Assembly: GCF_014164775.1 (NCBI RefSeq)
Contig: NZ_JACJGB010000001.1
Coordinates: 1 to 64,000 of the forward strand
DNA: 64,000 nucleotides
From: Tessaracoccus sp. MC1679
GTDB lineage: Bacteria > Actinomycetota > Actinomycetes > Propionibacteriales > Propionibacteriaceae
Direction: 5' to 3'
The notes below the pieces were generated by a model, which ran no database searches, was not told the DNA's origin, and saw nothing but the letters and a program-made list of their open reading frames with translations. The position numbers and the translations under genes were made by a program. Below are positions 47,462 through 57,217 of the stretch, in pieces (positions within the stretch are counted from its first letter, which is position 1; every line of letters begins with the position of its first letter).

Positions 47462-48880
47462 ATGCGAACACCTCAGAGCGCGACCCTGACGTTCCTCGGG
47501 GCCGCCGGCACCGTGACAGGCTCGAAGTACCTCCTGACCATCGATGGGCGACGCATCCTCGTCGACGCGGGCATGTTCCAGGGGGAGAAGCAGTGGCGCA
47601 CCCAGAACTGGGCCCACTTCCCCGTCGATCCTGCCTCGATCTCCGACGTGCTCCTCACGCACGCGCACGCCGACCACACCTCCTACCTGCCCGCGCTGGT
47701 CAAGGACGGCTTCCGCGGGCCCATCTGGTGCACGGAGGCCACGGCCCGGCTGGCGGAGATCATCCTTCGGGATTCGGGGCGGCTGCAGGAGCAGTCCGTG
47801 AGGGACGCGCTGAAGGGCGGCTACTCCAAGCACGAGCCCCCCGAGGCGCTCTACACCAGCGCGCACGTGGAGGACACGCTCCCGCTGATGCGCCCGGTTC
47901 CTTGGGATGAAGACGTGGATCTCGACGGCGTCCTGGCACGCTGGGTCCGCGCCGGGCACATCCTCGGCTCGGCGAGTGTCCACGTGAGCTTCGGCGGGCG
48001 GAGCGTCCTGTTCTCCGGGGACCTCGGCCGCCACGATCACCCGATCCTCAAGCCCCGTGAGACCCCGCCCGGCGCGGATGTGGTGCTGTGCGAATCCACC
48101 TACGGAGACCGGGAACATCTCGAGCCGGAGTTGGCGCACGAGCCGTTCGCCGAAGCAATCAGGCGCACCGTCGCCCGGGGCGGCCAGGTCGTGGTGCCGG
48201 CCTTCGCGATCGACCGGACCGAGACCGTGCTGCATGCCCTGGTGCAGCTGACCCGAGAGGGACGGATCCCCCAGGTGCCCGTGGTGGTGGACGGGCCGAT
48301 GTCGATCGCGGCGCTGGCCGTGTACGCCGATGAGTCGCTGGGCGAGCTTGCCGACGACATCACGTTGGCCGACTTCACAGACCTGGACCTCAGCGAGGCA
48401 CGCGAGGCCAAGGACTCGAAGAAGCTCAACCTTCGCACCGAACCCATGATCATCGTCAGCTCGTCGGGCATGGCCGAGGGCGGCCGCGTGCTCTATCACC
48501 TGCAGCGCCTCCTGCCGGATCCCCGCAACACCGTGGTCCTCACCGGATTCCAGGCCGAGGGGACCCGTGGCCGCGCGCTGGAGGACGGAGCCCGCACGGT
48601 GAAGATCAACGGGCGCTACGTGCCCGTCAAAGCCGAGATCGTCCGCGACCACGAGTTCTCCGTGCACGGTGACGCGTCGGACCTCCTGGACTGGCTGCGC
48701 GCCCTGGGCAGGGAGCCGGAGACGGTCTTCGTGACACACGGCGAACCGGCCGCCGCCGCCACCTTTGCGCGGCGGATCGAGGACGAGCTGGGGTGGGTGG
48801 CCGTGGTGCCGAGATTCGGAGAGGTGGTCAGCCTCTTGGCCGACGCCGCGGAGCCAGAGGACGTGGACGCCACGGCCTGA
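47462..48880 (+). CDS. beta-CASP metallo-beta-lactamase fold RNase
   Basis: A 472-residue protein. The metallo-beta-lactamase core has HAHADH (His67, His69, Asp71, His72), HILGSASVHVSF and FSGDLGRHDHP. The beta-CASP insertion (about 190-390) contains STYGDREH and VVVPAFAIDRTETVLHAL. The C-terminal SGMAEGGRVLYHL, TGFQAEGTRGRAL and HGEP complete the RNA-metabolising (Ysh1-like) group. It probably processes or degrades RNA. Its end lies 3 bp from the tRNA gene on the opposite strand. Confidence 0.92.
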   Translation: MRTPQSATLTFLGAAGTVTGSKYLLTIDGRRILVDAGMFQGEKQWRTQNWAHFPVDPASISDVLLTHAHADHTSYLPALVKDGFRGPIWCTEATARLAEIILRDSGRLQEQSVRDALKGGYSKHEPPEALYTSAHVEDTLPLMRPVPWDEDVDLDGVLARWVRAGHILGSASVHVSFGGRSVLFSGDLGRHDHPILKPRETPPGADVVLCESTYGDREHLEPELAHEPFAEAIRRTVARGGQVVVPAFAIDRTETVLHALVQLTREGRIPQVPVVVDGPMSIAALAVYADESLGELADDITLADFTDLDLSEAREAKDSKKLNLRTEPMIIVSSSGMAEGGRVLYHLQRLLPDPRNTVVLTGFQAEGTRGRALEDGARTVKINGRYVPVKAEIVRDHEFSVHGDASDLLDWLRALGREPETVFVTHGEPAAAATFARRIEDELGWVAVVPRFGEVVSLLADAAEPEDVDATA

Positions 48881-48883
48881 CCG

Positions 48884-48957
48884 TGCCCTCGACGGGATTC
48901 GAACCCGCACTGAAGCGGGTTTAAGCCGCCTGCCTCTGCCAGTTGGGCCACGAGGGC
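48884..48957 (-). tRNA. tRNA-Leu (anticodon UAA), short variable region
   Basis: A 74-nt cloverleaf on the minus strand. The acceptor stem GCCCTCG pairs with CGAGGGC, with discriminator A73, a leucine identity element. The D arm is GCC/GGC; the anticodon stem GGCGG/CCGCT encloses the loop CTTAAAC, giving anticodon TAA (reads UUA); the T arm GCGGG/CCCGT encloses TTCGAAT. Only about 5 nt lie between the anticodon and T stems, whereas leucine tRNAs usually have a long class II variable arm. CCA is not encoded. Confidence 0.9.
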
Positions 48958-48990
48958 GCGCCGGCGAGTTTATCCCCGCGACGGCGCGCC

Positions 48991-49250
48991 TGCGTAGCGG
49001 CGTGCCCAGTCCCCGCTCTCTGAGGGGCCGCCCGCGTAGCGGCGTGGCCTGTTTTCCTATCGCTCCCTGAGGAGGGCCGCTCGCGGAGCGGCGTGGCCGG
49101 TCTCCATCGCTCCCTGAGGAGGGCCGTCCGCGGAGCGGCGTGGCCGGTCTCCATCGCTCCCTGAGGAGGGCCGCCCGCGGAGCGGCGTGGCCCGTCTCCA
49201 TCGACGCTCCCTGAGGAGGGCTGCCCGCGGAGCGGCGTGGCCCGTCTCGA
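48991..49250. repeat. tandem array of about six 47-50-bp GC-rich repeats
   Basis: Units such as 49082-49128 and 49129-49175 (47 bp each) are nearly identical. Each carries cgcggagcggcgtggcc, then a short variable piece (ggtctccatcg), then ctccctgaggagggc. Other copies differ by indels (49 and 50 bp) and the outer ones are more diverged. There is no spacer pattern, so it is not CRISPR. A single related unit occurs inverted near 50541-50583. It lies between a tRNA gene and the HNH gene. Confidence 0.85.
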
Positions 49251-49560
49251 AGGGTTGTGACTACCACCTTGACGCAGTTCATGTGGTCGGGTGCGGTGAG
49301 CCGTGAGGCGACGCCCGGGCGGCCGTTGTCCAGGGTCTCGATGTACCGGCCAGCCGGGTCGGTGGTCGGGTGGTGAGGCCGCCCGGGCCTCGCCTCCCGA
49401 CTCCCCGCACTCGTCCTCCTGTGGCGTTGCCAGGTCCCAGGTGCGTGCCGGCAGGGCGGCGTTGGGGACGGGTCTGCTCGAGCGGGATGCCGGTCGGGTG
49501 ATCGTCGGGTTGGGCACCGCTGCGCAGTGCCGCCCTGCCGTCCCCCACCCTCTCGGCAAC
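49200..49560. repeat. dispersed repeat, copy A
   Basis: This segment is an imperfect inverted copy of 50240-50583. For example 49239-49270 (ggcccgtctcgaagggttgt at its start) matches the reverse complement of 50519-50550 at 31 of 32 bases, and 49531-49550 mirrors 50240-50259. Between them, the stretch containing gcagggcggcgttgggg is also shared. Neither copy has a convincing gene. A GAA-loop hairpin aggccgc/gcggcct (49583-49599) follows and may be a terminator. Confidence 0.8.
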
Positions 49561-49752
49561 CATCAGACCTCTGTTCGCTGAAAGGCCGCGAAGCGGCCTC
49601 GAAGCCTCAGAAACGCAAGCTGACAAGCCAACTCACCCACCACGTCGAGCCCCGCCACCCGCGCCGCACCCCCAGAAATCTCTTCAAAGAATTTTCGCCA
49701 GGCACCCTCCTGGGAGCCAAAAATGTCAGAGGTCGGACATAGCGTGGAACCC

Positions 49753-51075
49753 ATGAAGGACAAGGCGCGTGAGATCGCGGAGCAGTTGCGCTCCGCCGAC
49801 GAGTTGCGTCGTTTCGCCGAGGCCCAGACCCTGACCTTGCTGTGTGATCTGGCGGACCACTACGAGGTGGACTATGACCAGGTGTTGGAGGTGCTGGCTG
49901 AGCGCAGGGTGGTGGTCGGGGGTATCGGGACCCCTGCGGTGTCGGAGTTCATCGGCCTGGAACTTGCCGGGCTGCTCCGCTGCCCACCCATCGTCGCCGC
50001 CTCAAAACTCGCCGACGCTTTGAGCTTGAAGCATCGCCACCCCCGGCTGTACGCGGCGGTGCAGGAAGGCCGCATTGAGGCCGGGCGGGCCTGCAAGGCC
50101 GCCGACCTGTGCCGCGAGCTACCCGCCGAGGGGGCCGACGCCGTCACCTCAGGCAACTGGAGAGGGGACGGTCCTCGCCCGCGTCGCGAAGCAACCGCAG
50201 GACGTCTCCAAGGATCGAGAACCCGCGGCCAAACGCAAGGGTGAGGGACGGCAGGGCGGCACCGCGCCGCGGTGCCCAACCCGACGATCACCCCGCTGGC
50301 ATCCCGCTCAAGCAGACCCAACCCCAACGCCGCCCTGCTGGCACGCATCCGCGACCGGCACCGCCACCGGCACGACGAGTGCGGGGAGACGGGAGACGAT
50401 GCCCGGTCGGCCTCAACCACCCGACCACGGTGTGACCAGTAGCCCACAACCAGACTCTGGATCACGGCCGACCGGGCATCGTCTCCCGGCTCACCGCACC
50501 CGACCACCAGATCCCGTGAAGGTGGTAGTCACGACCCTTCGAGACGGGCCACGCCGCTCCGAGGGCGGCCCTCCTCAGGGACCGGGAAAGGACCGGCCAC
50601 AGAAAAGCTGGAGCTGGCCGTCCACATCCACGCCGACGCCCGCGGCCACCTAGTCGGCGCGGCCCGCATCGATCGGGCCGGGGACATCACCACCGCCCTG
50701 CTGGTCGAACTGCTCCCCGGGTTGGATGTCACGGTGCAGCCTGTGATCGATCTGCCCGAGATCCCCGCCGAAGACCACTACGCCCCATCGGCCGGGTTGA
50801 AGAAGGCCCTCCTGCTGAGCATGGACCACGAAATGTTCCCCTACTCCACGCGCCGAGCCAACGGCCTGGACCTCGACCACACCCAACCCTTCACACCCGG
50901 CCGCCGAAGGCAGACCCGAAGCGGGAACCTCGCCCCCCTCACCCGACGCGTCCACCGCGCGAAAACCGCCCGCACCTGGCGCGCCGACCAACCCAGACCA
51001 AGCCAGCTCCACTGGTCCAGCCCCCTCGGCTACCGCTACGACGTCACCCCCAACGGCACCCGCATGCTCGCCTAG
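49753..51075 (+). pseudogene. DUF222/HNH endonuclease gene interrupted by a dispersed repeat
   Basis: The N-terminal DUF222 half starts at ATG 49753 (MKDKAREIAEQLRSADELRR) and runs to about 50160 (EGRIEAGRACKAADLCRELP), reaching a stop at 50244. The C-terminal half resumes at 50605 (KLELAVHIHADARGHLVGAA) with the HNH core RANGLDLDHTQPFTPG and NLAPLTRRVHRAKTARTW, and ends at 51075. The two halves are in the same frame but are separated by about 340 bp matching repeat copy A in reverse. These proteins are repeated nuclease-like genes of actinobacteria with unknown role; this copy is broken. Confidence 0.85.
50240..50583. repeat. dispersed repeat, copy B (inverted relative to copy A)
   Basis: It lies between the two halves of the HNH gene. 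Its right end (50541-50583) contains one inverted unit of the 47-50-bp tandem repeat. The frame 50245-50430 is open and reads like protein (PNPTITPLASRSS, NAALLARIRDRHRHRHDECG), and copy A encodes a similar string on its minus strand, so the repeat may carry a decayed coding segment. Origin unknown. Confidence 0.8.
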
Positions 51076-51137
51076 CCGGAGGGCTGCATCGGGCTGCCGC
51101 TAGGCTGGGGGTGTCCACCCATCGGAGGGAGCTGCCG

Positions 51138-51656
51138 TTGACTACGTTCTTGATCATCGGCGCTGTGGGCATCGCGCTTGTGCTGGTGACCCTGATCCTC
51201 GGTGATGTGCTCGACGGAGCGCTCGGCCTCGACGCCTTGGACAGCGATCTGTTCTCCATCTCCAGCATCGCCGCGTTCGTCGGCGCCTTCGGGTTCGGCG
51301 GCGCACTCTCGCTGGCCCTGGTGCCCAACACGCTGCTGGCCGTCGTCGTGGGAGCCGGCATCGGCTCCACCGCCGCCTGGGGTGCGGTCTGGCTCACGCG
51401 AGCCCTGCGCTCCGGTGAGGACACCGCGACCTTCCGGTCGGACTCGATGATCGGCGCCACGGCGCGCGTCATCACCCCCATCCCCGAGGGGGGCTTCGGT
51501 GAGGTCCACCTCACGGCGAGCGGACACGTCCGCAAGTTCAGCGCCCGCTCCGAGCACCCCGTCGACGCGGGCACCGACGTGTGGATCTCCGGCATCGTGT
51601 CCCCCACCGCCGTCGAGGTCACGCCCACGGCCCCCACCCCAGAACTGGAACCCTGA
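51138..51656 (+). CDS. NfeD-family membrane protein
   Basis: A 172-residue protein. The start is taken as TTG 51138 because GGAGGGAG lies 7 bp upstream; the alternative GTG 51111 has no such site. Three hydrophobic segments span about 4-90 (TTFLIIGAVGIALVLVTLIL, FVGAFGFGGALSLAL, LLAVVVGAGIGSTAAWGAVWL). The C-terminal part is an OB-fold (GATARVITPIPEGGFGEVHL) characteristic of NfeD partners of flotillins. The flotillin gene follows after 16 bp. Confidence 0.88.
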   Translation: MTTFLIIGAVGIALVLVTLILGDVLDGALGLDALDSDLFSISSIAAFVGAFGFGGALSLALVPNTLLAVVVGAGIGSTAAWGAVWLTRALRSGEDTATFRSDSMIGATARVITPIPEGGFGEVHLTASGHVRKFSARSEHPVDAGTDVWISGIVSPTAVEVTPTAPTPELEP

Positions 51657-51672
51657 CCGAAAGGCCCGTCCC

Positions 51673-53166
51673 ATGCCACCAGTGTTGACCGCCATCGCGG
51701 GGCTCATCGCCCTGCTCCTCCTCGTGGGGCTGCTCATCGCGAGCCGCTACAAGGTAGCCAAACCCAACGAGGCCTTCATCATCACCGGCCGCAAGGGCAA
51801 GGAGGTGCGCAACCCCGAGACCGGCCTGGTCTCCACGGACCTCAGTGGCCAGAAGGTGGTGATGGGCGGCGGCGTCTTCGTCGTCCCGTTCATCCAACGC
51901 CTCCACGTGCTGGACCTGTCGTCGCGACGGATCATGGTGACCATCCGCAACGCCGTGTCCGGGCAGGGGATCAAGCTCAACGTCGACGGTGTGGCCATCG
52001 TCAAGGTGGGCGGCAATGAGGACTCCATCCGCGCCTCAGCCCAGCGCTTCCTCTCCCAGCAGGACGAGATCGAGACGTTCACCCAGGAGACGCTCGCGGG
52101 CTCGCTGCGCTCCATCGTCGGCTCGCTGACCGTGGAGCAGATCATCCGCGACCGTGCGGCCTTCGCGCAGCGCGTCACGGACGAGTCCGAGTCCTCGCTG
52201 ACCGGCCAGGGGCTGGTGCTGGACACCTTCCAGATCCAGGACATCACCGACGACGGCACCTACCTGTCGGACCTGGGGCGCCCCGAGTCCGCGAAGCTGG
52301 GACGGATGGCCGCGGTCGCGGAGGCGGAGGCCCGGCGCGAGGCCGAGCAGGCGCAGATCGCCGCCGAGCAGGAGATCGCCATCGCCAACCGTGCGCTGGT
52401 GCTCAAGCAGGCCGAGATCCAGGCCGAGACCGACGCGGCACGCGCCCAGGCAGCCGCAGCCGGCCCGCTCGCCCAGGCGGACCGGGACCAGTCCATCCTG
52501 ATGGAACAGGAGAAGGTGGCCGTGGCCCAGGCCGCACTGAAGGAGCGCCAACTCGACACCGAGGTCCGCCGCCCTGCGGACGCCGAGCGGTACCGGATCG
52601 AGACCGCCGCGGAGGCTCAGCGCAACGCCGCGATCTTCGAGGCCGACGCCCGCAAGGCGGCCTCCATCGCCAACGCGGAGGCCGAGGCGGAGAAGGCACG
52701 GCTCAGCGGCGTGGGCGAGAAGTCCCGTCGCTCGGCGCTGGCCGAGGCCGAGGCCATCGAGGGCGCCAGGCGCGGCGAGGCCGAGAAGGCCCGGCGCGTC
52801 GCCGAGGCGGACGCCGTGCGCGCCGAGGGCGAGGCGCAGGCCGCTGCGGTGCTCGCCGTCGGCCAGGCCGAGGCCGAGGCCATGGACAAGCGGGCCGAAG
52901 CGTTCGCGCACTACAACGACGCGGCGGTCCTTCAAATGCTGATCGAGGTGCTGCCTGAGATCGCGGAGAGGGTCGCGGCCCCGATGGCCAACATCGAGAC
53001 CCTCACCGTGGTCTCCACCGAGGGTGCCTCCGCGCTGCCCAAGGCGGTGGCCAGCAACATGCTGCAGACCCTGCAACTGGTGAAGGACACCACGGGCTAC
53101 GACCTCACCACCGTGCTGGAGGGCTTCACGCAGAAGGAGCAGAGCGCCCAGCCAGTGGAGGGCTAG
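51673..53166 (+). CDS. flotillin-like SPFH protein
   Basis: A 497-residue membrane scaffold. An N-terminal helix (VLTAIAGLIALLLLVGLLIAS) anchors it. The SPFH domain runs from about 30 to 200 (YKVAKPNEAFIITGRKGKEV, ITDDGTYLSDLGRPE), then a long coiled coil rich in Ala-Glu repeats (about 210-420; QAEIQAETDAARAQAAAAGP cut). The C-terminal tail is short. Flotillins organise membrane microdomains with NfeD. Its stop overlaps the convergent ppx stop. Confidence 0.94.
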   Translation: MPPVLTAIAGLIALLLLVGLLIASRYKVAKPNEAFIITGRKGKEVRNPETGLVSTDLSGQKVVMGGGVFVVPFIQRLHVLDLSSRRIMVTIRNAVSGQGIKLNVDGVAIVKVGGNEDSIRASAQRFLSQQDEIETFTQETLAGSLRSIVGSLTVEQIIRDRAAFAQRVTDESESSLTGQGLVLDTFQIQDITDDGTYLSDLGRPESAKLGRMAAVAEAEARREAEQAQIAAEQEIAIANRALVLKQAEIQAETDAARAQAAAAGPLAQADRDQSILMEQEKVAVAQAALKERQLDTEVRRPADAERYRIETAAEAQRNAAIFEADARKAASIANAEAEAEKARLSGVGEKSRRSALAEAEAIEGARRGEAEKARRVAEADAVRAEGEAQAAAVLAVGQAEAEAMDKRAEAFAHYNDAAVLQMLIEVLPEIAERVAAPMANIETLTVVSTEGASALPKAVASNMLQTLQLVKDTTGYDLTTVLEGFTQKEQSAQPVEG

Positions 53167-54080
53167 CCGCCGAGCAGGCCCAGCGCGATGCCGTCGAGGA
53201 TGTCGGTCTCGCTGACCAGCACCGCTCCCCCGGGCACCCGGCGCGAGATCTCGTCGAGGATCAGGCCACCGGCGCCGAGCACGGCCGCCCGGAGGGGGTG
53301 CATGCACGGCTCGGCCGCGGTCTCGGCCGCGGTCTGGGCCAGCCACCGCTCCACGGTGCGCTCGATGTCCGCGCGGCTGAGCAGCGTCTCGTGCACCGCC
53401 TGCCGGGAGTACTGCTGAAGCCCCAGGACGGATGCGGCCACGCTGGTGACGGTCCCCGCGACACCGATCGCGGAGGCCAAGGAGTCGAAGTCCACCCCCG
53501 CACCGTCGAGGAGGCTCCCCACGTGGCGGCGGGCCGCGGCCACCTCGTCGGGCGTGGCGGGGTCCGAGGGCATGAGCCGCTCGTTGACCCTCACGGCGCC
53601 GACGTCGAGGCTGACCGCCGAGGCGACGCTCGGCCCGTCGTGCACGACGATCAGCTCCGTGGAGCCGCCTCCGATGTCGAAGACGAGCGCCGGGGTGGCG
53701 GCCTCGACGCCGCTGAGGACGCCCGTGGTGGACAGTAGTGCCTCCTCGTCGCCGGAGATGACATCCACCTCCACGCCAAGTCTGTCGCGGACATTGCGCT
53801 CGAACTCCGCCCGGTTGCTGACGTCGCGCGCGGCCGAGGTGGCCACGAAGCGCACTGCGCCCACCTGGTGGAGCTCGATGATGCCCGCGTATTCCTCGAA
53901 GATCACGTTCGCCCGCGCCAGCGCGTCCGGGTGGAACTCGCCTGTGGCGTCGACCCCCTGCCCGAGGCGCGCCAACCGCACCTCGCGCGCCAGCTCGACG
54001 ACAGTGCCGTCGGCCTCCTCCCGGAGGATGAGTAAACGGATGGAGTTGGTGCCGCAGTCGATGGCAGCGGCGGTGGTCAT
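53163..54080 (-). CDS. ppx: exopolyphosphatase/guanosine pentaphosphate phosphatase
   Basis: A 305-residue ASKHA-fold phosphatase. The phosphate-1 motif is AIDCGTNSIRL (residues 6-16), and DIGGGSTELI and AGTVTSV follow. This is the short single-domain Ppx found after eno-ftsB-DUF501 in actinobacteria (Rv1026 counterpart). It overlaps the DUF501 gene by four bases. Leu16 is encoded by TTA (54033-54035). Confidence 0.93.
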   Translation of the reverse strand: MTTAAAIDCGTNSIRLLILREEADGTVVELAREVRLARLGQGVDATGEFHPDALARANVIFEEYAGIIELHQVGAVRFVATSAARDVSNRAEFERNVRDRLGVEVDVISGDEEALLSTTGVLSGVEAATPALVFDIGGGSTELIVVHDGPSVASAVSLDVGAVRVNERLMPSDPATPDEVAAARRHVGSLLDGAGVDFDSLASAIGVAGTVTSVAASVLGLQQYSRQAVHETLLSRADIERTVERWLAQTAAETAAEPCMHPLRAAVLGAGGLILDEISRRVPGGAVLVSETDILDGIALGLLGG

Positions 54081-54571
54081 GCGTCCTCCTGGAGGCAGGG
54101 GGTGGTCCAGAACTCGCCCAGCAGCGCGAGCGCCTCGTCGCCGAGGGGATTGACGCCCGGTCCGGCGGCGAGGGCGTGCCCGACCAGCACGTGCAGGCAC
54201 TTGACGCGGGTGGGCATCCCCCCGGCCGAGATGCCCTCGATCTCCTGGACGTGCCCCAGCTCAGCGCGGTCTGCGAGGTAGGCCTCGTGGGCGCTCCGGT
54301 AGCGGGCCGCCAGGTCATCGTCCTCGGCGAGGCGCTGCGTCATCTCCGCCATCAGGCCGGAGGCCTCGAGGGTGGAGCATCCGGCGACGGCGCGCTGGCA
54401 GGTGAGGTAGTAGGTGGTGGGGAACGGCGTCCCGGTGGGCAGGCGCGGGTGGGTCTTGACCACGCCGGGCTTTCCGCACGGGCAGCGCCACGCCACCCCA
54501 GCGACCCCGCGTGGCTCGCGTCCGAGCTGTGCTTCGACCGCGGCGAGGTCCGCCTCTGTGGGCTCGATCAT
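54077..54571 (-). CDS. DUF501-family protein
   Basis: A 164-residue soluble protein with CPCG and a further Cys (WRCPCGKPGVVKTHPRLPTGTPFPTTYYL cut, residues about 27-55), and C-terminal SAGGMPTRVKCLHVLVGHAL. DUF501 is an uncharacterised actinobacterial family always between ftsB and ppx. The conserved Cys/His suggest metal binding. Start/stop overlap with ppx. Confidence 0.92.
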   Translation of the reverse strand: MIEPTEADLAAVEAQLGREPRGVAGVAWRCPCGKPGVVKTHPRLPTGTPFPTTYYLTCQRAVAGCSTLEASGLMAEMTQRLAEDDDLAARYRSAHEAYLADRAELGHVQEIEGISAGGMPTRVKCLHVLVGHALAAGPGVNPLGDEALALLGEFWTTPCLQEDA

Positions 54572-54583
54572 TGGCAGGGACTC

Positions 54584-55204
54584 CTAGCTTTCGGGCTCTG
54601 GGCTGGGCGCGACGGTCCGGTCCGGGTCAGCCGCGGGCGCGCTCTCCTCGACGGGCTGGTCCGCGAGCGCCACCGAGCCCCACATCCGCTCCCACCACAA
54701 TCCGGTGCCCGCCGGGTCTGGGGCCTCGATGCTGGCACCGTCGAGCGGCTGCCCGTCCGCGCCGATCACCCGGTACCCCACCTCGCCGGGCATCACCCAG
54801 CCGAGCCGCACCCGCGCGACGGCGCGCACGTACTCGGGGTCGTTCCAGCGGTTGAGCTTGTCCTCCAGGTCCGCGATCTGCTCCTGCTTGAGGGCGATGT
54901 CCGCCCGGACGGCGGCGATCTCCTGGGACTGCGCGAAGTACACCCGCAGCGAGTGGGCCAGCACCAGCCCCACCCCGGCAACGACGACGAGGAGGATGGC
55001 GAGCCGCCAGGTGGCCGACAGAGCCCGCTGCGCGCGCGGCAGCGGACCCGGCTTCGGATCGAGGGCGGCCTTGGCCTCGGTGTCGGGCAGCGGCTCCACG
55101 CGCGGGCGCTGCACACGCTCCCCCGGACGCGCAGTGGTCCGGGCCCGCGGGGTTCCGCGACCCGGACCACTGGTGGTCGGTTTGTTCCGAGGAGTCTGAG
55201 GCAC
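54584..55204 (-). CDS. septum formation initiator, FtsB/DivIC family
   Basis: A 206-residue bitopic protein. A basic, Pro-rich cytoplasmic tail of about 65 residues precedes the membrane helix (LAILLVVVAGVGLVLAHSL) and a coiled coil (SQEIAAVRADIALKQEQIADLEDKL, about 92-116). The C-terminal globular part has WNDPEYVRAVARVRLGWVMPGE. FtsB joins FtsL and FtsQ in the divisome. It follows eno by 30 bp and precedes DUF501. Confidence 0.92.
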   Translation of the reverse strand: MPQTPRNKPTTSGPGRGTPRARTTARPGERVQRPRVEPLPDTEAKAALDPKPGPLPRAQRALSATWRLAILLVVVAGVGLVLAHSLRVYFAQSQEIAAVRADIALKQEQIADLEDKLNRWNDPEYVRAVARVRLGWVMPGEVGYRVIGADGQPLDGASIEAPDPAGTGLWWERMWGSVALADQPVEESAPAADPDRTVAPSPEPES

Positions 55205-55234
55205 TGATCCAGTGTGCCGGATCAGGCCCTCAAC

Positions 55235-56554
<1,320 letters not shown>

Positions 56555-56591
56555 CTAGCTTCCACAGGGTGGGAAGCAGTGGCGGGACGGT

Positions 56592-57200
56592 TTAACTTTC
56601 CGCGCTCCGGACGCGGTTCTCGAGCTCGCGCAGCGCCTCCCTGGCAGCCGCATCGGCGTCGATCCCGTGCGCCTGCGCCCGGGCCACGAAATCCAGGATC
56701 CCGCGGCCCACGCTCTGCGCGTCCAACGGCTCGTCCGGCAACTCGACGGGGACCCCATGGGAGCGGCTGCGTGAGATCACCTTGTGAGCGCGGCCGAGCA
56801 CACTGAGCGATTCGGCGATGCCCTCCAGCGCGGAGGATCGCCCCTTCTCAGCGCGCTTGCGCTCCTCCCAGCTCTGCCACATGTTCTGGGGCACGTCCTC
56901 GTCGGCGAACACGTGCGGATGCCTGCGGATCAGCTTGTCCGCGATGCCGGCGGCCACGTCATCGAGGGTGAAGCGACCCTCGTCCTCGGCGATGCGCGCA
57001 TGGAAGTAGACCTGAAGGAGGAGGTCACCCAGTTCTTCCTGGAGCTCGACGTCGTTTCCGGTCTCGACGGCGTCCACCACCTCGCAGGCCTCCTCGATGA
57101 GGTGGTTGAGGAGCGATCGGTGCGTCTGCTCGGCGTCCCAGGGGCATTTGAGCCGCAGCTCGGCCATCACCTGGCGGAGCCGCTCGAGCTCAGAGGTCAT
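56592..57200 (-). CDS. mazG: MazG nucleoside triphosphate pyrophosphohydrolase
   Basis: A 202-residue NTP-PPase that removes aberrant nucleotides. The EExxE-x12-28-ExxD motif is present as LIEEACEVVDAVE followed by LQEELGDLLLQVYFHARIAEDEG. The start CPWDAEQTH region is typical. A C-terminal half retains helices (NMWQSWEERKRAEKG) of the single functional domain form. ATG 57200 follows the lipoprotein gene by 17 bp. Confidence 0.94.
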   Translation of the reverse strand: MTSELERLRQVMAELRLKCPWDAEQTHRSLLNHLIEEACEVVDAVETGNDVELQEELGDLLLQVYFHARIAEDEGRFTLDDVAAGIADKLIRRHPHVFADEDVPQNMWQSWEERKRAEKGRSSALEGIAESLSVLGRAHKVISRSRSHGVPVELPDEPLDAQSVGRGILDFVARAQAHGIDADAAAREALRELENRVRSAES

Positions 57201-57217
57201 GTGGTGCGAGGCTCCGG

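Noticed and set aside
48884-48957. Ochre suppressor tRNA
   Set aside because: Loop positions 34-36 read TAA, which pairs with UUA, not UAA; a suppressor would need TTA.
48991-49250. CRISPR array
   Set aside because: Whole 47-50-bp units are alike; there are no unique spacers of constant length and no cas genes nearby.
46520-49282. A 920-residue minus-strand protein
   Set aside because: Only the last 270 residues form a protein family (Bax inhibitor-1); the rest is opposite the nuclease gene and the tandem repeats.
50245-50430. A separate gene inside repeat copy B
   Set aside because: Lacks a start and ribosome site, and ends inside the repeat; the similar stretch in copy A suggests decayed shared sequence.
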